In this document: positions 56,240-64,000 of the stretch, one piece after another
How positions within the stretch are numbered: position 1 is the stretch's first letter
How the letters are laid out: every line of letters begins with the position of its first letter
Origin: Caldibacillus thermoamylovorans
GTDB taxonomy: Bacteria; Bacillota; Bacilli; Bacillales; Caldibacillaceae
Assembly (NCBI RefSeq): GCF_000751775.1
Contig: NZ_CCRF01000079.1
Coordinates: 21,595 to 85,594 of the forward strand
Direction of reading: 5' to 3'
DNA: 64,000 bases
Notes under the pieces: generated by a model
What the model was told of the DNA's origin: nothing
Seen by the model: only the letters and a program-made list of their open reading frames with translations
Database searches by the model: none
Made by a program: the position numbers and the translations under genes

Positions 56240-57634
56240 CTATTGGGTATTGGAAATATATTTATCTTCCAATGCTTTAATAGCTTCAGAATAACTTGCT
56301 TCATTTAACGCTTTTAATTCTTTTTCGAATTGATCGACTTCCTCTTGTATCCATTGATGGTATTCATTATTTATTTTGTTAAGATATTCATAGGCTTCAT
56401 CATTAAAGCGGTTAGCATCATGCAATCTATAAAGTATTAATTCAACCTTTACTTTTTCTTTTGTCTTTTTTGCTTCTTCACGTGTAATATAGGTAAATAT
56501 AGCTAGCTCATTACTTACCTTTTTATAGTCTAATTGTTGTTTCCCTTGCTCTAGCCACTCTTTCCACTGTTCTACCAAATTGCTTAAATTGTCTAATTCC
56601 TTTTGCAATTCCCCTTCATTTGTAACGGTACCGTAAATTCCTTCAGTTGCAGCGGCAATTTCTCTCAATTGGTTCTGCCCCTCGTTATCCACATCAAATC
56701 CGATAACATTTATGATTGGGGATATATTGGATGAATATAAATCTTTAGCCGCTTCAATTGGCTGATCTTCACATGTATCAATTCCATCACTGACTAAATA
56801 AACGATATTTGTATTATTGGCTCCATCAAAGGATGCTAAGTCATTTTTCGCCTCCCGCAAGGCTAAACCAATCGGCGTCCAGCCGCTTGGTGAAAATTTG
56901 TTAAGTGCCGCTTGGAACTCACCCTCATTATAATTGGATATCGGATAGACGAGTTCACTACTGCTACAAGATAATGCTTTGTCAGCGTCTGAACCTGTTC
57001 CCTTATGACCATAAACCCTGATTCCAACTTTGGCGTCTTTCGGAAGTTTATTTACAAAATTGAGAATCGAATCCTTCGCCGATGCCATTTTTTCTTTTCC
57101 ATTAATTTTTTGTGCCATACTACCAGATGCGTCAATAATAAATACAACATTTAAATTTTCTTTAAATTGATATCGACTATCCGTATTTTCCGGACTTCCT
57201 AGTGACTCAAATTTTAATCTGTTAATGAGATTTTCCGGACCTTCATAGTCCTGTTGCATTCTTTTTAGCAATTCCCTATAAAAATAATCCAGCTGTTTTT
57301 TAGTCGGTTTCCCAGAAACATCTGGTAAATCACTAAAAACCTTTAAAATATTTTCAACATTGTCATCACCTGAAACTTCCATATTATAATGTTCTCCAAC
57401 AGGAAGTTTTGCTAATTCTTCATATGTTGTAGGTAATGGTTCAACTTCAATATTCGTATGATTATCAGATGTATCACTCATTTTATTTTTATCTTTATCA
57501 TCTAATTGTTGTGATGTCGGAATATCTTTTTCCTCATTCTCATCCTTACTTTTATTTAAGTCTTTGTTACAAGCTGTTAAAAAGATTATTAAAACAAATA
57601 CTATAAAAAAACTTTTTTTTGTATCTATTTTCAA
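56240..57634 (-). CDS. VWA-domain lipoprotein (copy A)
   Basis: 464 residues. Lipobox FLTAC (Cys22), charged linker, VWA domain with MIDAS IIDASGSM, SGWTPIGLAL and VYLVSDGIDTCEDQP, and a helical C-terminus (NNEYHQWIQEEVDQFEKELK). The VWA core is almost identical to copy B while N- and C-terminal parts diverge. It stands between the flp pilin gene and the secreted-protein gene. TadG of other Tad systems also carries a VWA domain, so a pilus-linked adhesion role is plausible. Confidence 0.88.
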   Translation of the reverse strand: MKIDTKKSFFIVFVLIIFLTACNKDLNKSKDENEEKDIPTSQQLDDKDKNKMSDTSDNHTNIEVEPLPTTYEELAKLPVGEHYNMEVSGDDNVENILKVFSDLPDVSGKPTKKQLDYFYRELLKRMQQDYEGPENLINRLKFESLGSPENTDSRYQFKENLNVVFIIDASGSMAQKINGKEKMASAKDSILNFVNKLPKDAKVGIRVYGHKGTGSDADKALSCSSSELVYPISNYNEGEFQAALNKFSPSGWTPIGLALREAKNDLASFDGANNTNIVYLVSDGIDTCEDQPIEAAKDLYSSNISPIINVIGFDVDNEGQNQLREIAAATEGIYGTVTNEGELQKELDNLSNLVEQWKEWLEQGKQQLDYKKVSNELAIFTYITREEAKKTKEKVKVELILYRLHDANRFNDEAYEYLNKINNEYHQWIQEEVDQFEKELKALNEASYSEAIKALEDKYISNTQ

Positions 57635-57710
57635 TTTAATTCCTCATCCTTTTTTATAAATATCCAAATAACTTAAAACAAGCAAGTTACATTATCATTG
57701 ATATTTATTA

Positions 57711-57728
57711 GGTCCAAAGAATTGGACC
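57711..57728 (-). terminator. Hairpin after flp
   Basis: GGTCCAA-AGAA-TTGGACC is a perfect 7-bp stem with a tetraloop, 120 bp after the pilin stop. On the minus strand only TAATAAAT follows, so it may be a weak terminator or an RNA processing/stability stem between pilin and VWA genes. Confidence 0.5.
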
Positions 57729-57847
57729 GTAGTCTTATTTAATCTGAATGAACAAATGTGATATTTCATAGTAAGACTCCTTCCACTTTATCTTTCTGAA
57801 CTTCAACTTTTAAAGTAGGTAAGATCACTAATACGAATGTGATAGAA

Positions 57848-58057
57848 TTATCCTACCATCTCAGTAATCTTTTTAATAATATTTGTTATAATTTCACCAA
57901 TTGAGTTTTCCTCTTTACTTACAGCCTGCGAAATAATCCCCAACACAAGGATTAGCAATGCTGCCAGACCCAACCATTCCAGTGATTGTGCCCCTTTTTC
58001 ATTTTTCACCGGATGCATCATTTTAATGTACAGACCTAATAATTTTTTCTTCATCAT
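57848..58057 (-). CDS. flp: Flp-type pilin
   Basis: 69 residues. A basic leader ends NEKG, then AQSLEWLGLAALLILVLGII: a type IV prepilin cleavage site (G before A) with Glu at +5 and a hydrophobic helix. Size and place after tadC match Flp pilins of Tad systems. AAGGAGA 6 nt upstream of the ATG. No prepilin peptidase is in the window. Confidence 0.85.
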   Translation of the reverse strand: MMKKKLLGLYIKMMHPVKNEKGAQSLEWLGLAALLILVLGIISQAVSKEENSIGEIITNIIKKITEMVG

Positions 58058-58077
58058 TCACTCTCTCCTTTTCTTTT

Positions 58078-59010
58078 TTACTCAAAAAATGTAAATAAAT
58101 TTTTGTTTTGTGAAAACATATTCATGATCATCAATCCCCCGATAAATATGAGGGCTGATGGCATCACCAGAAATGTAGTAACAAGCGTAATCTTTGGCGA
58201 AGCTTTTGCCGCCTTTTCTTTGATTTGCTCTTTTTTCATTTTGCGCATTTCCTCTGAAATCTGCTTAAACGTTTTAGATATTGGGACACCTAACCTTTCC
58301 CCCTGAATCAATGAACGAATGAGCAATTGAAATTCCCTGCTATCATTGCGTTCAAGCAGCGCCTGATATGCATCCGACCTTGGAACACCAACATCCATTT
58401 CTTGAATGAAACGGCCGAATTCTTCCTTGATAGGTCCCTCAAAATACGGGACAATTTCCCTTAATGCTTGATCTAACCCAACTCCGGCTTGCAAGGTTAC
58501 GCTCATTGTATCCATAAAATCCGGAAGCTGGTACGATAATTCCTCCTGCCTTTTCTTTGCCTTGTTTTTTAACCAAAGGATGGCCCCCATATAGCCGAAA
58601 ACAGGATAAAGAATAACCGTAAATTGGGAAAATGGAAATCTGAGTACAAGTGAGACAGCCCCGATAAAGAAGCCTAATATTAATAAAAATATCTTTAAGC
58701 CCTGGAATCTTGCCAAGGTCAATCGATATGGAAAACCAGCTTGAGTAAGTAGTTTTCGAACGTCATCATTCTCACTGAAAAAATTTATTCGTTGACCAAG
58801 GTCAGAAAAGTCATCCGCAAATTCAAACATTTTTGCAATCAATTTTTCTTTTCTTGTCACTCTTCTTTCAAATGTGTACGGGATAAAGGTTTTTTCTTTT
58901 ATGTCTTCTTTGAGTTCATGTTTTTTCATTAAATACAAATAGAAGTTTCTCAGTGCAAGTGCGAAAAATCCAAGTGCCAAAATAATAAAGATAACAATTA
59001 ATCCATCCAT
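58078..59010 (-). CDS. tadC: Tad pilus membrane platform protein TadC
   Basis: 310-residue GspF-domain membrane protein with TMs at the N-terminus, around residue 110-150 and at the C-terminus. YQLPDFMDTMSVTLQAGVGL and SLIQGERLGVPISKTFKQIS are GspF/T2SSF blocks. It pairs with TadB as the inner-membrane platform. 10 bp after tadB. A decayed copy of part of it lies at 53729-53815. Confidence 0.92.
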   Translation of the reverse strand: MDGLIVIFIILALGFFALALRNFYLYLMKKHELKEDIKEKTFIPYTFERRVTRKEKLIAKMFEFADDFSDLGQRINFFSENDDVRKLLTQAGFPYRLTLARFQGLKIFLLILGFFIGAVSLVLRFPFSQFTVILYPVFGYMGAILWLKNKAKKRQEELSYQLPDFMDTMSVTLQAGVGLDQALREIVPYFEGPIKEEFGRFIQEMDVGVPRSDAYQALLERNDSREFQLLIRSLIQGERLGVPISKTFKQISEEMRKMKKEQIKEKAAKASPKITLVTTFLVMPSALIFIGGLMIMNMFSQNKNLFTFFE

Positions 59011-59020
59011 AATTTTATTT

Positions 59021-59947
59021 TCACACCTTTATATTGGTAATCTTTCTAACAAGAAGAAAGGTTCCAACCGTTCCTAAAAGAAACAATGCAAACAAGACTA
59101 AACCTACTCCTGAAAATAGCGGGTCTAAAAATCCGTCAACCACATTATTCATCATTAGCACCAAGAAAATAGGGATAATTGGAACGATATACGCGACATA
59201 GCGCTGTTCCGCTGTCATTGTTTTGATTTCCTGTTGGAGGAGATTCCTTTCCTCTAATGTTTCACTCATTTCATCTAATACCGCATACAGATTACCACCT
59301 GCCTTTTTTTGAATAAGTAATGTAGCAACAAAAAGTTGAAATTCTCGAACATTAATTCTTTTCTCCATTTGCCGTAATGCTGTATGAAAGTCGACACCAA
59401 GAGATAGTTCATATGCTAATCGTTTAAATTCTGCCTTTGCCGGCATCGAAATTTCCTGGGCAACTAGTTGAATCCCCTGATTTAAGGTCATCCCTGAACG
59501 AGTCGTGTTCGCTAATGTACGACAAATTTCCGGTAACTGTTGAATAATTTTATGCTTCAGCTTTCCTTTTCTCATGAAAAAGATTAGTCTTCTTGCTCCT
59601 TCAAGAAGGAGTGCGGAAATAAACAGGGCTAATGGAAATTCAACATTAAACATATTATGAAGTAAAAAATTAATACCAAAGTAAGAAACGATAATTGCTC
59701 CAATGTATTCCGACGGTGTAAAAGGAATGTTTGCAACTTCCAATTTTTCATATATTGGTTTGGCTATCTCAGTTTTATCAAAGCGGTCCCCTAAAACGAC
59801 AATAAAACTTTTCCGCTTTTTACCATCATTGTAAAAATGGTCAACGTTTTTCTTCCAATCCCGCTTTTCTTTTCGGTAATCCAAATAAAAGTAACAAGCG
59901 ATAATAAATACAAATACAGCCATTGTTGAGACGAGCCAATAGGTCAT
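59021..59947 (-). CDS. tadB: Tad pilus membrane platform protein TadB
   Basis: 308-residue GspF-domain protein. QLPEICRTLANTTRSGMTLN and LLIQKKAGGNLYAVLDEMSE are typical TadB blocks; N- and C-terminal TMs flank the GspF core. Its start overlaps the tadA stop by 4 bp. Confidence 0.92.
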   Translation of the reverse strand: MTYWLVSTMAVFVFIIACYFYLDYRKEKRDWKKNVDHFYNDGKKRKSFIVVLGDRFDKTEIAKPIYEKLEVANIPFTPSEYIGAIIVSYFGINFLLHNMFNVEFPLALFISALLLEGARRLIFFMRKGKLKHKIIQQLPEICRTLANTTRSGMTLNQGIQLVAQEISMPAKAEFKRLAYELSLGVDFHTALRQMEKRINVREFQLFVATLLIQKKAGGNLYAVLDEMSETLEERNLLQQEIKTMTAEQRYVAYIVPIIPIFLVLMMNNVVDGFLDPLFSGVGLVLFALFLLGTVGTFLLVRKITNIKV

Positions 59948-61296
59948 GATACCACCTCCTTTTCTATTGGTGTAAATGCGGCTTTCGGTATGGTAACGCC
60001 AAAAACTTTCAATCTATCTAAACATTGCGGCACATAGCCGGTTGGTGTGAAATAACCCTCGATGCTCCCATCGCTCCGAATACCAACTCTTTTAAACTGA
60101 AAAATTTCTTCAACGGAGTAAGAGCCATCTGCATTTTTTCTTACTTCCGATATCGAAACAATTTTCCTTGTTCCATCTGTTAATCGGGTTGCTTGAACAA
60201 TAATATCAAGAGCTCCGACAATATATTCCCGAATAATATGACTGGGGAGCTCCATCCCCGCCATGACGACCATCGCTTCAACCCTCCGCAATGCATCATC
60301 CGGAGAATTCGCATGAACGGTTGTAAGGGAGCCTTCATGACCGGTGTTCATAGCTTGAAGCATGTCAAACGCTTCCCCGCCCCGAACCTCACCGACAATA
60401 ATTCGATCCGGCCGCATCCGTAGGGCGTTTTTCACCAGTTGCCGAATGGTTATCTCCCCACGTCCCTCCACATTGGACGGTCTTGCTTCTAAGCCGACAA
60501 CATTTGGTCGGTCTAATCTAAGTTCCGCTGAATCTTCAATGGTAATTACCCGCTCGCCATGCGGTATGGAATCAGCGAGGACATTTAACAAAGTTGTTTT
60601 TCCGCTACCTGTTCCGCCGGAGATGAGTGTATTCATTTTCGACCGGACAATTCCATCCAGAAACTGTGCCATCGCAGAATTCAATGTGTAAAAGTTTAAC
60701 AAGTCAGCCATTTTGAAAGGTTCTTTTCTAAACTTTCGGATTGACACCAGTGTTCCATTTAAACTGATTGGTGATATAACCGCATTAACACGGCTTCCAT
60801 CCGGTAATCGCGCATCAACCATTGGAGAACTTTCATCAATTCTCCTACCTAAAGGTGAAATGATTCGGTCAACAATATGGCGAACATGTTCATCATTACG
60901 AAACTTGACTTCCGTTAATTCAAGTTTTCCTAGTCGTTCGACATACACTTCATTATAGCCATTGATTAGTATTTCTGTTATTGTCGGATCATTGATTAGC
61001 GGCTCCAAAGGTCCAAACCCGACTGATTCATCTAAAATTCGCGTAATCAGTATTTCTTTATCTTTTCTTGATATAATGACTTTTTCTTCAGACATGAATT
61101 GACTGACAATCTGCTCAATTCGAAGGCGCATTTCCCCCTGTGATAATTCAGTAAGGGATTCAAGATTCGTGTCCCTCAGTAATCGTGCCTTGTAATGCTC
61201 TACTAACTCATCGACGAAACGATTTTCGTATTGATATGATTGAATATTGGGTTTGGCATTCAGTTTTTGCCTGCGATTTTCAAATAATGATGACAT
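59944..61296 (-). CDS. tadA: Tad pilus assembly ATPase TadA (CpaF)
   Basis: 450-residue secretion ATPase of the VirB11/CpaF type. Walker A GGTGSGKTT at about 227-235, Asp box VITIEDSAELRL, Walker B MRPDRIIVGEVRGGEAFDML and His box GHEGSLTTVHANSPDDALRR. It drives Flp pilin polymerisation. 12 bp after tadZ. Confidence 0.96.
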   Translation of the reverse strand: MSSLFENRRQKLNAKPNIQSYQYENRFVDELVEHYKARLLRDTNLESLTELSQGEMRLRIEQIVSQFMSEEKVIISRKDKEILITRILDESVGFGPLEPLINDPTITEILINGYNEVYVERLGKLELTEVKFRNDEHVRHIVDRIISPLGRRIDESSPMVDARLPDGSRVNAVISPISLNGTLVSIRKFRKEPFKMADLLNFYTLNSAMAQFLDGIVRSKMNTLISGGTGSGKTTLLNVLADSIPHGERVITIEDSAELRLDRPNVVGLEARPSNVEGRGEITIRQLVKNALRMRPDRIIVGEVRGGEAFDMLQAMNTGHEGSLTTVHANSPDDALRRVEAMVVMAGMELPSHIIREYIVGALDIIVQATRLTDGTRKIVSISEVRKNADGSYSVEEIFQFKRVGIRSDGSIEGYFTPTGYVPQCLDRLKVFGVTIPKAAFTPIEKEVVS

Positions 61297-61308
61297 TTTT
61301 TAAACCCC

Positions 61309-62460
61309 CTATTTTAACACCGAATGCGCCCATTTTCTAATATCCTTTGCAAAGGGAATCAGCCTTCTTTCTTTCGCCATTTTCCGTACAGGTTCCCCTT
61401 TATTAACAAAAGGTTGTAACCCCTTTATATCTCTTCTTATTTTGGCTTCGATAGGAAAACGGACGATATCCTTCAAATCTTTTTCTTGAACTTCATTTTC
61501 CTTCCCAACATGGTTTAAAATGATGCTCATCCTCGATTTTAATTCAATTCCTAATCGGATTGAGAGTTCCTCAAATTGTTTTAGTACTTTTAATGATGGT
61601 GTGTCCGGTACTAACACATAATAAATTTTATCGGATTCCTCCAAAGCAGTTACGACTTGGTTATTGATAAAAGATGGAAGATCAATGATAACAAAATCGA
61701 AACTTCTTCTACAGGTTCTCAGAAGCTTCGTTATAAAATCTTCTGATAAAGTTTCGGCCACTTCCGCATCGCATGGACTGATTAATACATCCATTTTTGA
61801 AAAACTCTCCGTTTGGGAAACATTGCGAATATGACCTTCATTCAATTCTCTGATTACCGGGGCTAAATCGGCAATCGATCGGTTAGAATTTATTGATATG
61901 ACCGTCTCAATTCCGCCAAATTGCAAATTCAGATCAATTAAAATCACCTCAGCCGTCGATTCCAACTTCAATGTTTGTGCGAATGTTGATGCCAATACGG
62001 TTTTCCCCGTTCCCCCGCTACCACTGAAAAAAGAAATGATTTGACCGCTCCCTCTTACAAAAGTGGAAAAGGTTGTGTCCTGATTGTCCTTGTTCAATTC
62101 ATAGTTTTTTATAATCGTAGGAAGTTTAGCGGCAAATACTCCTTGCTCTTCCGGGAAAACAAAAAACTCTGTTGCTCCGGCTTTTGTAATGCTCCTTAGC
62201 AAGGTAAAGTCGGAAGTTTTTGCAATAAAAATAACTAAAGTTGATGGGCTTGCCGTTTTTATAAATTGAATGTTCTCCACCGCTATATCATTTGTTGGCT
62301 GAATAAATATGACGATATCCTTCGCTTCCCGGTTTATTTCGCGGACAACGTCAACCGGGTTCACAATTTGGGTTTGGATATGTTCCCCAATTATATTCAG
62401 TATTTGATTTTGTATAATTTCATCATCACTTACTAATAAGAGCTTTACGTTATCTTCCAC
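61309..62460 (-). CDS. tadZ: Tad localisation protein TadZ/CpaE
   Basis: 383 residues. An N-terminal receiver-like domain (VKLLLVSDDEIIQNQILNII) is followed by a ParA/MinD-like ATPase with SFFSGSGGTGKTVLASTFAQ and VILIDLNLQFGGIETV. This is the CpaE/TadZ arrangement that places the Tad machine in the cell. Located between cpaB and tadA. Confidence 0.9.
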   Translation of the reverse strand: MEDNVKLLLVSDDEIIQNQILNIIGEHIQTQIVNPVDVVREINREAKDIVIFIQPTNDIAVENIQFIKTASPSTLVIFIAKTSDFTLLRSITKAGATEFFVFPEEQGVFAAKLPTIIKNYELNKDNQDTTFSTFVRGSGQIISFFSGSGGTGKTVLASTFAQTLKLESTAEVILIDLNLQFGGIETVISINSNRSIADLAPVIRELNEGHIRNVSQTESFSKMDVLISPCDAEVAETLSEDFITKLLRTCRRSFDFVIIDLPSFINNQVVTALEESDKIYYVLVPDTPSLKVLKQFEELSIRLGIELKSRMSIILNHVGKENEVQEKDLKDIVRFPIEAKIRRDIKGLQPFVNKGEPVRKMAKERRLIPFAKDIRKWAHSVLK

Positions 62461-62532
62461 GTTTCATTCCTCTCCACCTTCAAAACAAGATTTATAGAAA
62501 ATTATGATCAGCAATTCTTATAGATTATGGCT

Positions 62533-63279
62533 TTATGGATTTTCCTGTTGTGACGGATTTTCATTCAATTGTTGCTCAGTTCCGTTTGGCTCAGTTCCGG
62601 CTTGTATCTCTTGCCCTTGGGTTTGTTGTTGCTCTGTTTCTGTCGGTTGACTTTCTATTTGAGTTTCTTCTTTTCCAACATTCGCCTTTAGCACTCGAAT
62701 ATGATCAGCATAATTTTGTATATTAATTAATTTAGGTGCATCATCTAAAGGCACCTCTAATGCGACACCGACAAAACCTTTCCCTTTCCCCTGAGCCCAT
62801 GCTACCGGGACATCTTTCATAAATAATTCTGTTTTCTTTTCTCCGTTTTCCTCTTTGGAAATAATAATATCAACGCGGTCATTCGTTGTGACAACTTGGT
62901 CAAATTGAACCTTATCCGATCGATACATTGCCACTAACCGATGATTTGCTTCCCTTAGTTCTGTTGCAGGCTTAAGCATGTTACCGGTAATGATATCATC
63001 CTCTTCTAAAGGGACAACGGTTACCATGTTGATGAGTTTTTTCTTATCCGTGATGTAGGAATCTAATACATATCGATTGGGGATTTCCATCGTTTTTATT
63101 TGACCTTCCGTTATTAATGTTCGCGATGGAATACTCCCTGCTGCTACATAAATCTTCGTCATCCCGCCAAGCTCTGCATTTAATGTTCGAACTTTGTCAT
63201 ACACTAAATATCCTGCAATTGCAGCCAGAACGAATGCCAAGAGTAAAAATATCGTTGCTCGCCTCTTTGACTCTAACAT
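62533..63279 (-). CDS. cpaB: Flp pilus assembly protein CpaB/RcpC
   Basis: 248 residues. N-terminal TM (ATIFLLLAFVLAAIAGYLVY), then a SAF domain (AAGSIPSRTLITEGQIKTME and LVAMYRSDKVQFDQVVTTND), ending in a Gln/Glu-rich tail (PTETEQQQTQGQEIQ). First gene of the Tad operon. In Gram-positives there is no secretin, so CpaB presumably binds the cell wall. Confidence 0.9.
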   Translation of the reverse strand: MLESKRRATIFLLLAFVLAAIAGYLVYDKVRTLNAELGGMTKIYVAAGSIPSRTLITEGQIKTMEIPNRYVLDSYITDKKKLINMVTVVPLEEDDIITGNMLKPATELREANHRLVAMYRSDKVQFDQVVTTNDRVDIIISKEENGEKKTELFMKDVPVAWAQGKGKGFVGVALEVPLDDAPKLINIQNYADHIRVLKANVGKEETQIESQPTETEQQQTQGQEIQAGTEPNGTEQQLNENPSQQENP

Positions 63280-63339
63280 GCTACTACCTCATTTCTACGC
63301 CTTAAGTAAAACGGTTGATGATTTTTACACTTTCCCCGG

Positions 63340-63600
63340 TAAAGTGAAACTTCCATCCGTGGGGGGGGTTACTCCCCATGGTTGGTTAGTTGAACCAATC
63401 GGGCACTTACGGGCACTTATCTTCCTCCCTTACATCTTGGATTTCTCTTAAAGCATAGAGGAAGATTTAGTGACCGTTTGTGCGGGATAAAGTGAAAATT
63501 CCAACAGTGCGGATTTGCTTCATTCCCCCTGTTAGTTAGTTAGTTAAAGCAATCAGACCTTTACGAGTAGTTCATCTCCACCTATTTTCATTGTAACTTG
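63340..63600. repeat. Imperfect tandem repeat with hairpin potential upstream of cpaB
   Basis: Two ~160-bp units share GGTAAAGTGAAACTTCCA / GGATAAAGTGAAAATTCCA, then a G-run, TTAC/TTCATTCCCC, GGTTAGTTGAACCAATCGGG / TAGTTAAAGCAATCAGACC, and TTACGGGCACTTATCTTCC / TTACGAGTAGTTCATCTCC. The GGGGG/CCCC parts can pair. From memory, like units recur in Bacillus genomes; not checked. It is not coding. Confidence 0.5.
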
Positions 63601-63678
63601 AGGCTGGTGTCCTACTACCCGTTAAGATGGGACAAGTAAAATATATAAATTTTAAAAAATTATTATTACTTGTTTTAA

Positions 63679-63707
63679 TAAATACCAATTAATTTAAAGT
63701 TCGTCAA
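63679..63707 (-). promoter_or_regulatory. Candidate promoter of the Tad operon
   Basis: On the minus strand TTGACG (63707-63702), 17-bp spacer, TATTTA (63684-63679). It lies about 400 bp upstream of cpaB; the leader would cross the tandem repeat. Confidence 0.5.
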
Positions 63708-63830
63708 TATCTCAAAAAATATGTCGAATTTTGTCTCGTTCTTTTATCCTATATTTATTGTGAAATCGAGATAATTTTAGGAATAAAGTCTTAGGTCATT
63801 TTATTCTCACTTTTGACAATCCTTACCATA

Positions 63831-63861
63831 TTTTGTAAAAACAATATTGTTTTTTTACAAA
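63831..63861. promoter_or_regulatory. AT-rich palindrome upstream of the Tad operon
   Basis: TTTGTAAAAACAAT is followed by ATTGTTTTTTTACAAA, an inverted repeat with two extra T. It lies about 125 bp upstream of the candidate -35 and could be an operator. The rest of 63280-64000 shows no gene; the last bases have a small TCGGC/GCCGA hairpin with a U-tract on the minus strand. Confidence 0.35.
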
Positions 63862-64000
63862 TATTACAATTCGTGGGGCTTTATTCCTCTTTTTTTAATG
63901 CCTTTGTTATTTAAACAAATGACAGTTTTCGACAAAAACTTTTTGTGCAAAAGTAAAATAAAGAAAACTCGGCGATTGCCGATCCTTTAGGCGAAAGCAG

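Noticed and set aside
63960..64000. Possible riboswitch at the window edge
   Set aside because: Only a small TCGGC/GCCGA hairpin and GGCGAAAGC are visible. I compared it mentally with c-di-GMP and c-di-AMP riboswitches and the match was not good enough; the element is cut by the window end.

Overview
The window comes from an AT-rich low-GC Gram-positive bacterium of the family Bacillaceae. The left third follows the Bacillus subtilis suf-met-yus-fad gene order almost gene for gene (sufCDS, metNIQ, yusD/E/F, gcvH, yusI, fadE, fadA, fadN, yusN-like cotF genes). Ribosome binding sites are strong AGGAGG types, TTG/GTG starts occur, and the riboswitches and the FadR operator are of Bacillus type. 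I cannot name the species.

Layout. 1-6.2 kb: end of an Fe-S assembly operon (sufC-sufD-sufS, partial) and the methionine ABC importer metNIQ behind a SAM-I riboswitch. 6.4-15.8 kb: yusD/E/F, gcvH, yusI, the fatty-acid beta-oxidation operon fadN-fadA-fadE with a FadR operator, and two CotF-like spore coat genes. 16-26.9 kb: an AI-2E family permease, yuzB, a small membrane protein behind a Mn2+ (yybP-ykoY) riboswitch, an IS scar, an ABC-2 exporter with a NEW3-domain membrane protein, an ECF sigma/anti-sigma pair, a polar amino-acid ABC importer and a ferredoxin. 27.1-36.7 kb: an 11-gene corrinoid salvage and remodelling operon (btuF, btuC, btuD-cbiZ fusion, cbiB, cobD, cobU, cobS, a second cobU-like gene, pduO, cblT, cblS) behind one cobalamin riboswitch. 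Together these genes can import corrinoids, strip the nucleotide loop, rebuild it with scavenged alpha-ribazole and adenosylate the product.

38-44 kb is a decayed accessory region. It holds two fragments of ABC-exporter C-termini, a secreted toxin-44-like gene broken by two stops beside a frameshifted membrane-protein gene, half of an MFS transporter, and one apparently intact peptide quorum-sensing pair (an HTH-TPR RRNPP regulator with a 42-codon secreted pre-peptide directly downstream). 45-46.9 kb holds AIM24 and membrane proteins.

46.9-63.3 kb is the most unusual part. A Tad pilus operon (cpaB, tadZ, tadA, tadB, tadC, flp) is followed on the same strand by a duplicated module: a VWA-domain lipoprotein, a secreted protein with N-terminal PGxPI-type repeats and a variable C-terminal region, and a downstream partner gene. 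One module is intact. In the second the secreted gene has lost about 1.37 kb but the partner membrane protein remains. A third secreted protein carries an in-frame TAG and is followed by three tandem paralogues of unknown family. The organisation resembles a polymorphic effector/immunity array attached to a Tad system. That reading is an inference, and it is the main candidate for an undescribed system here.
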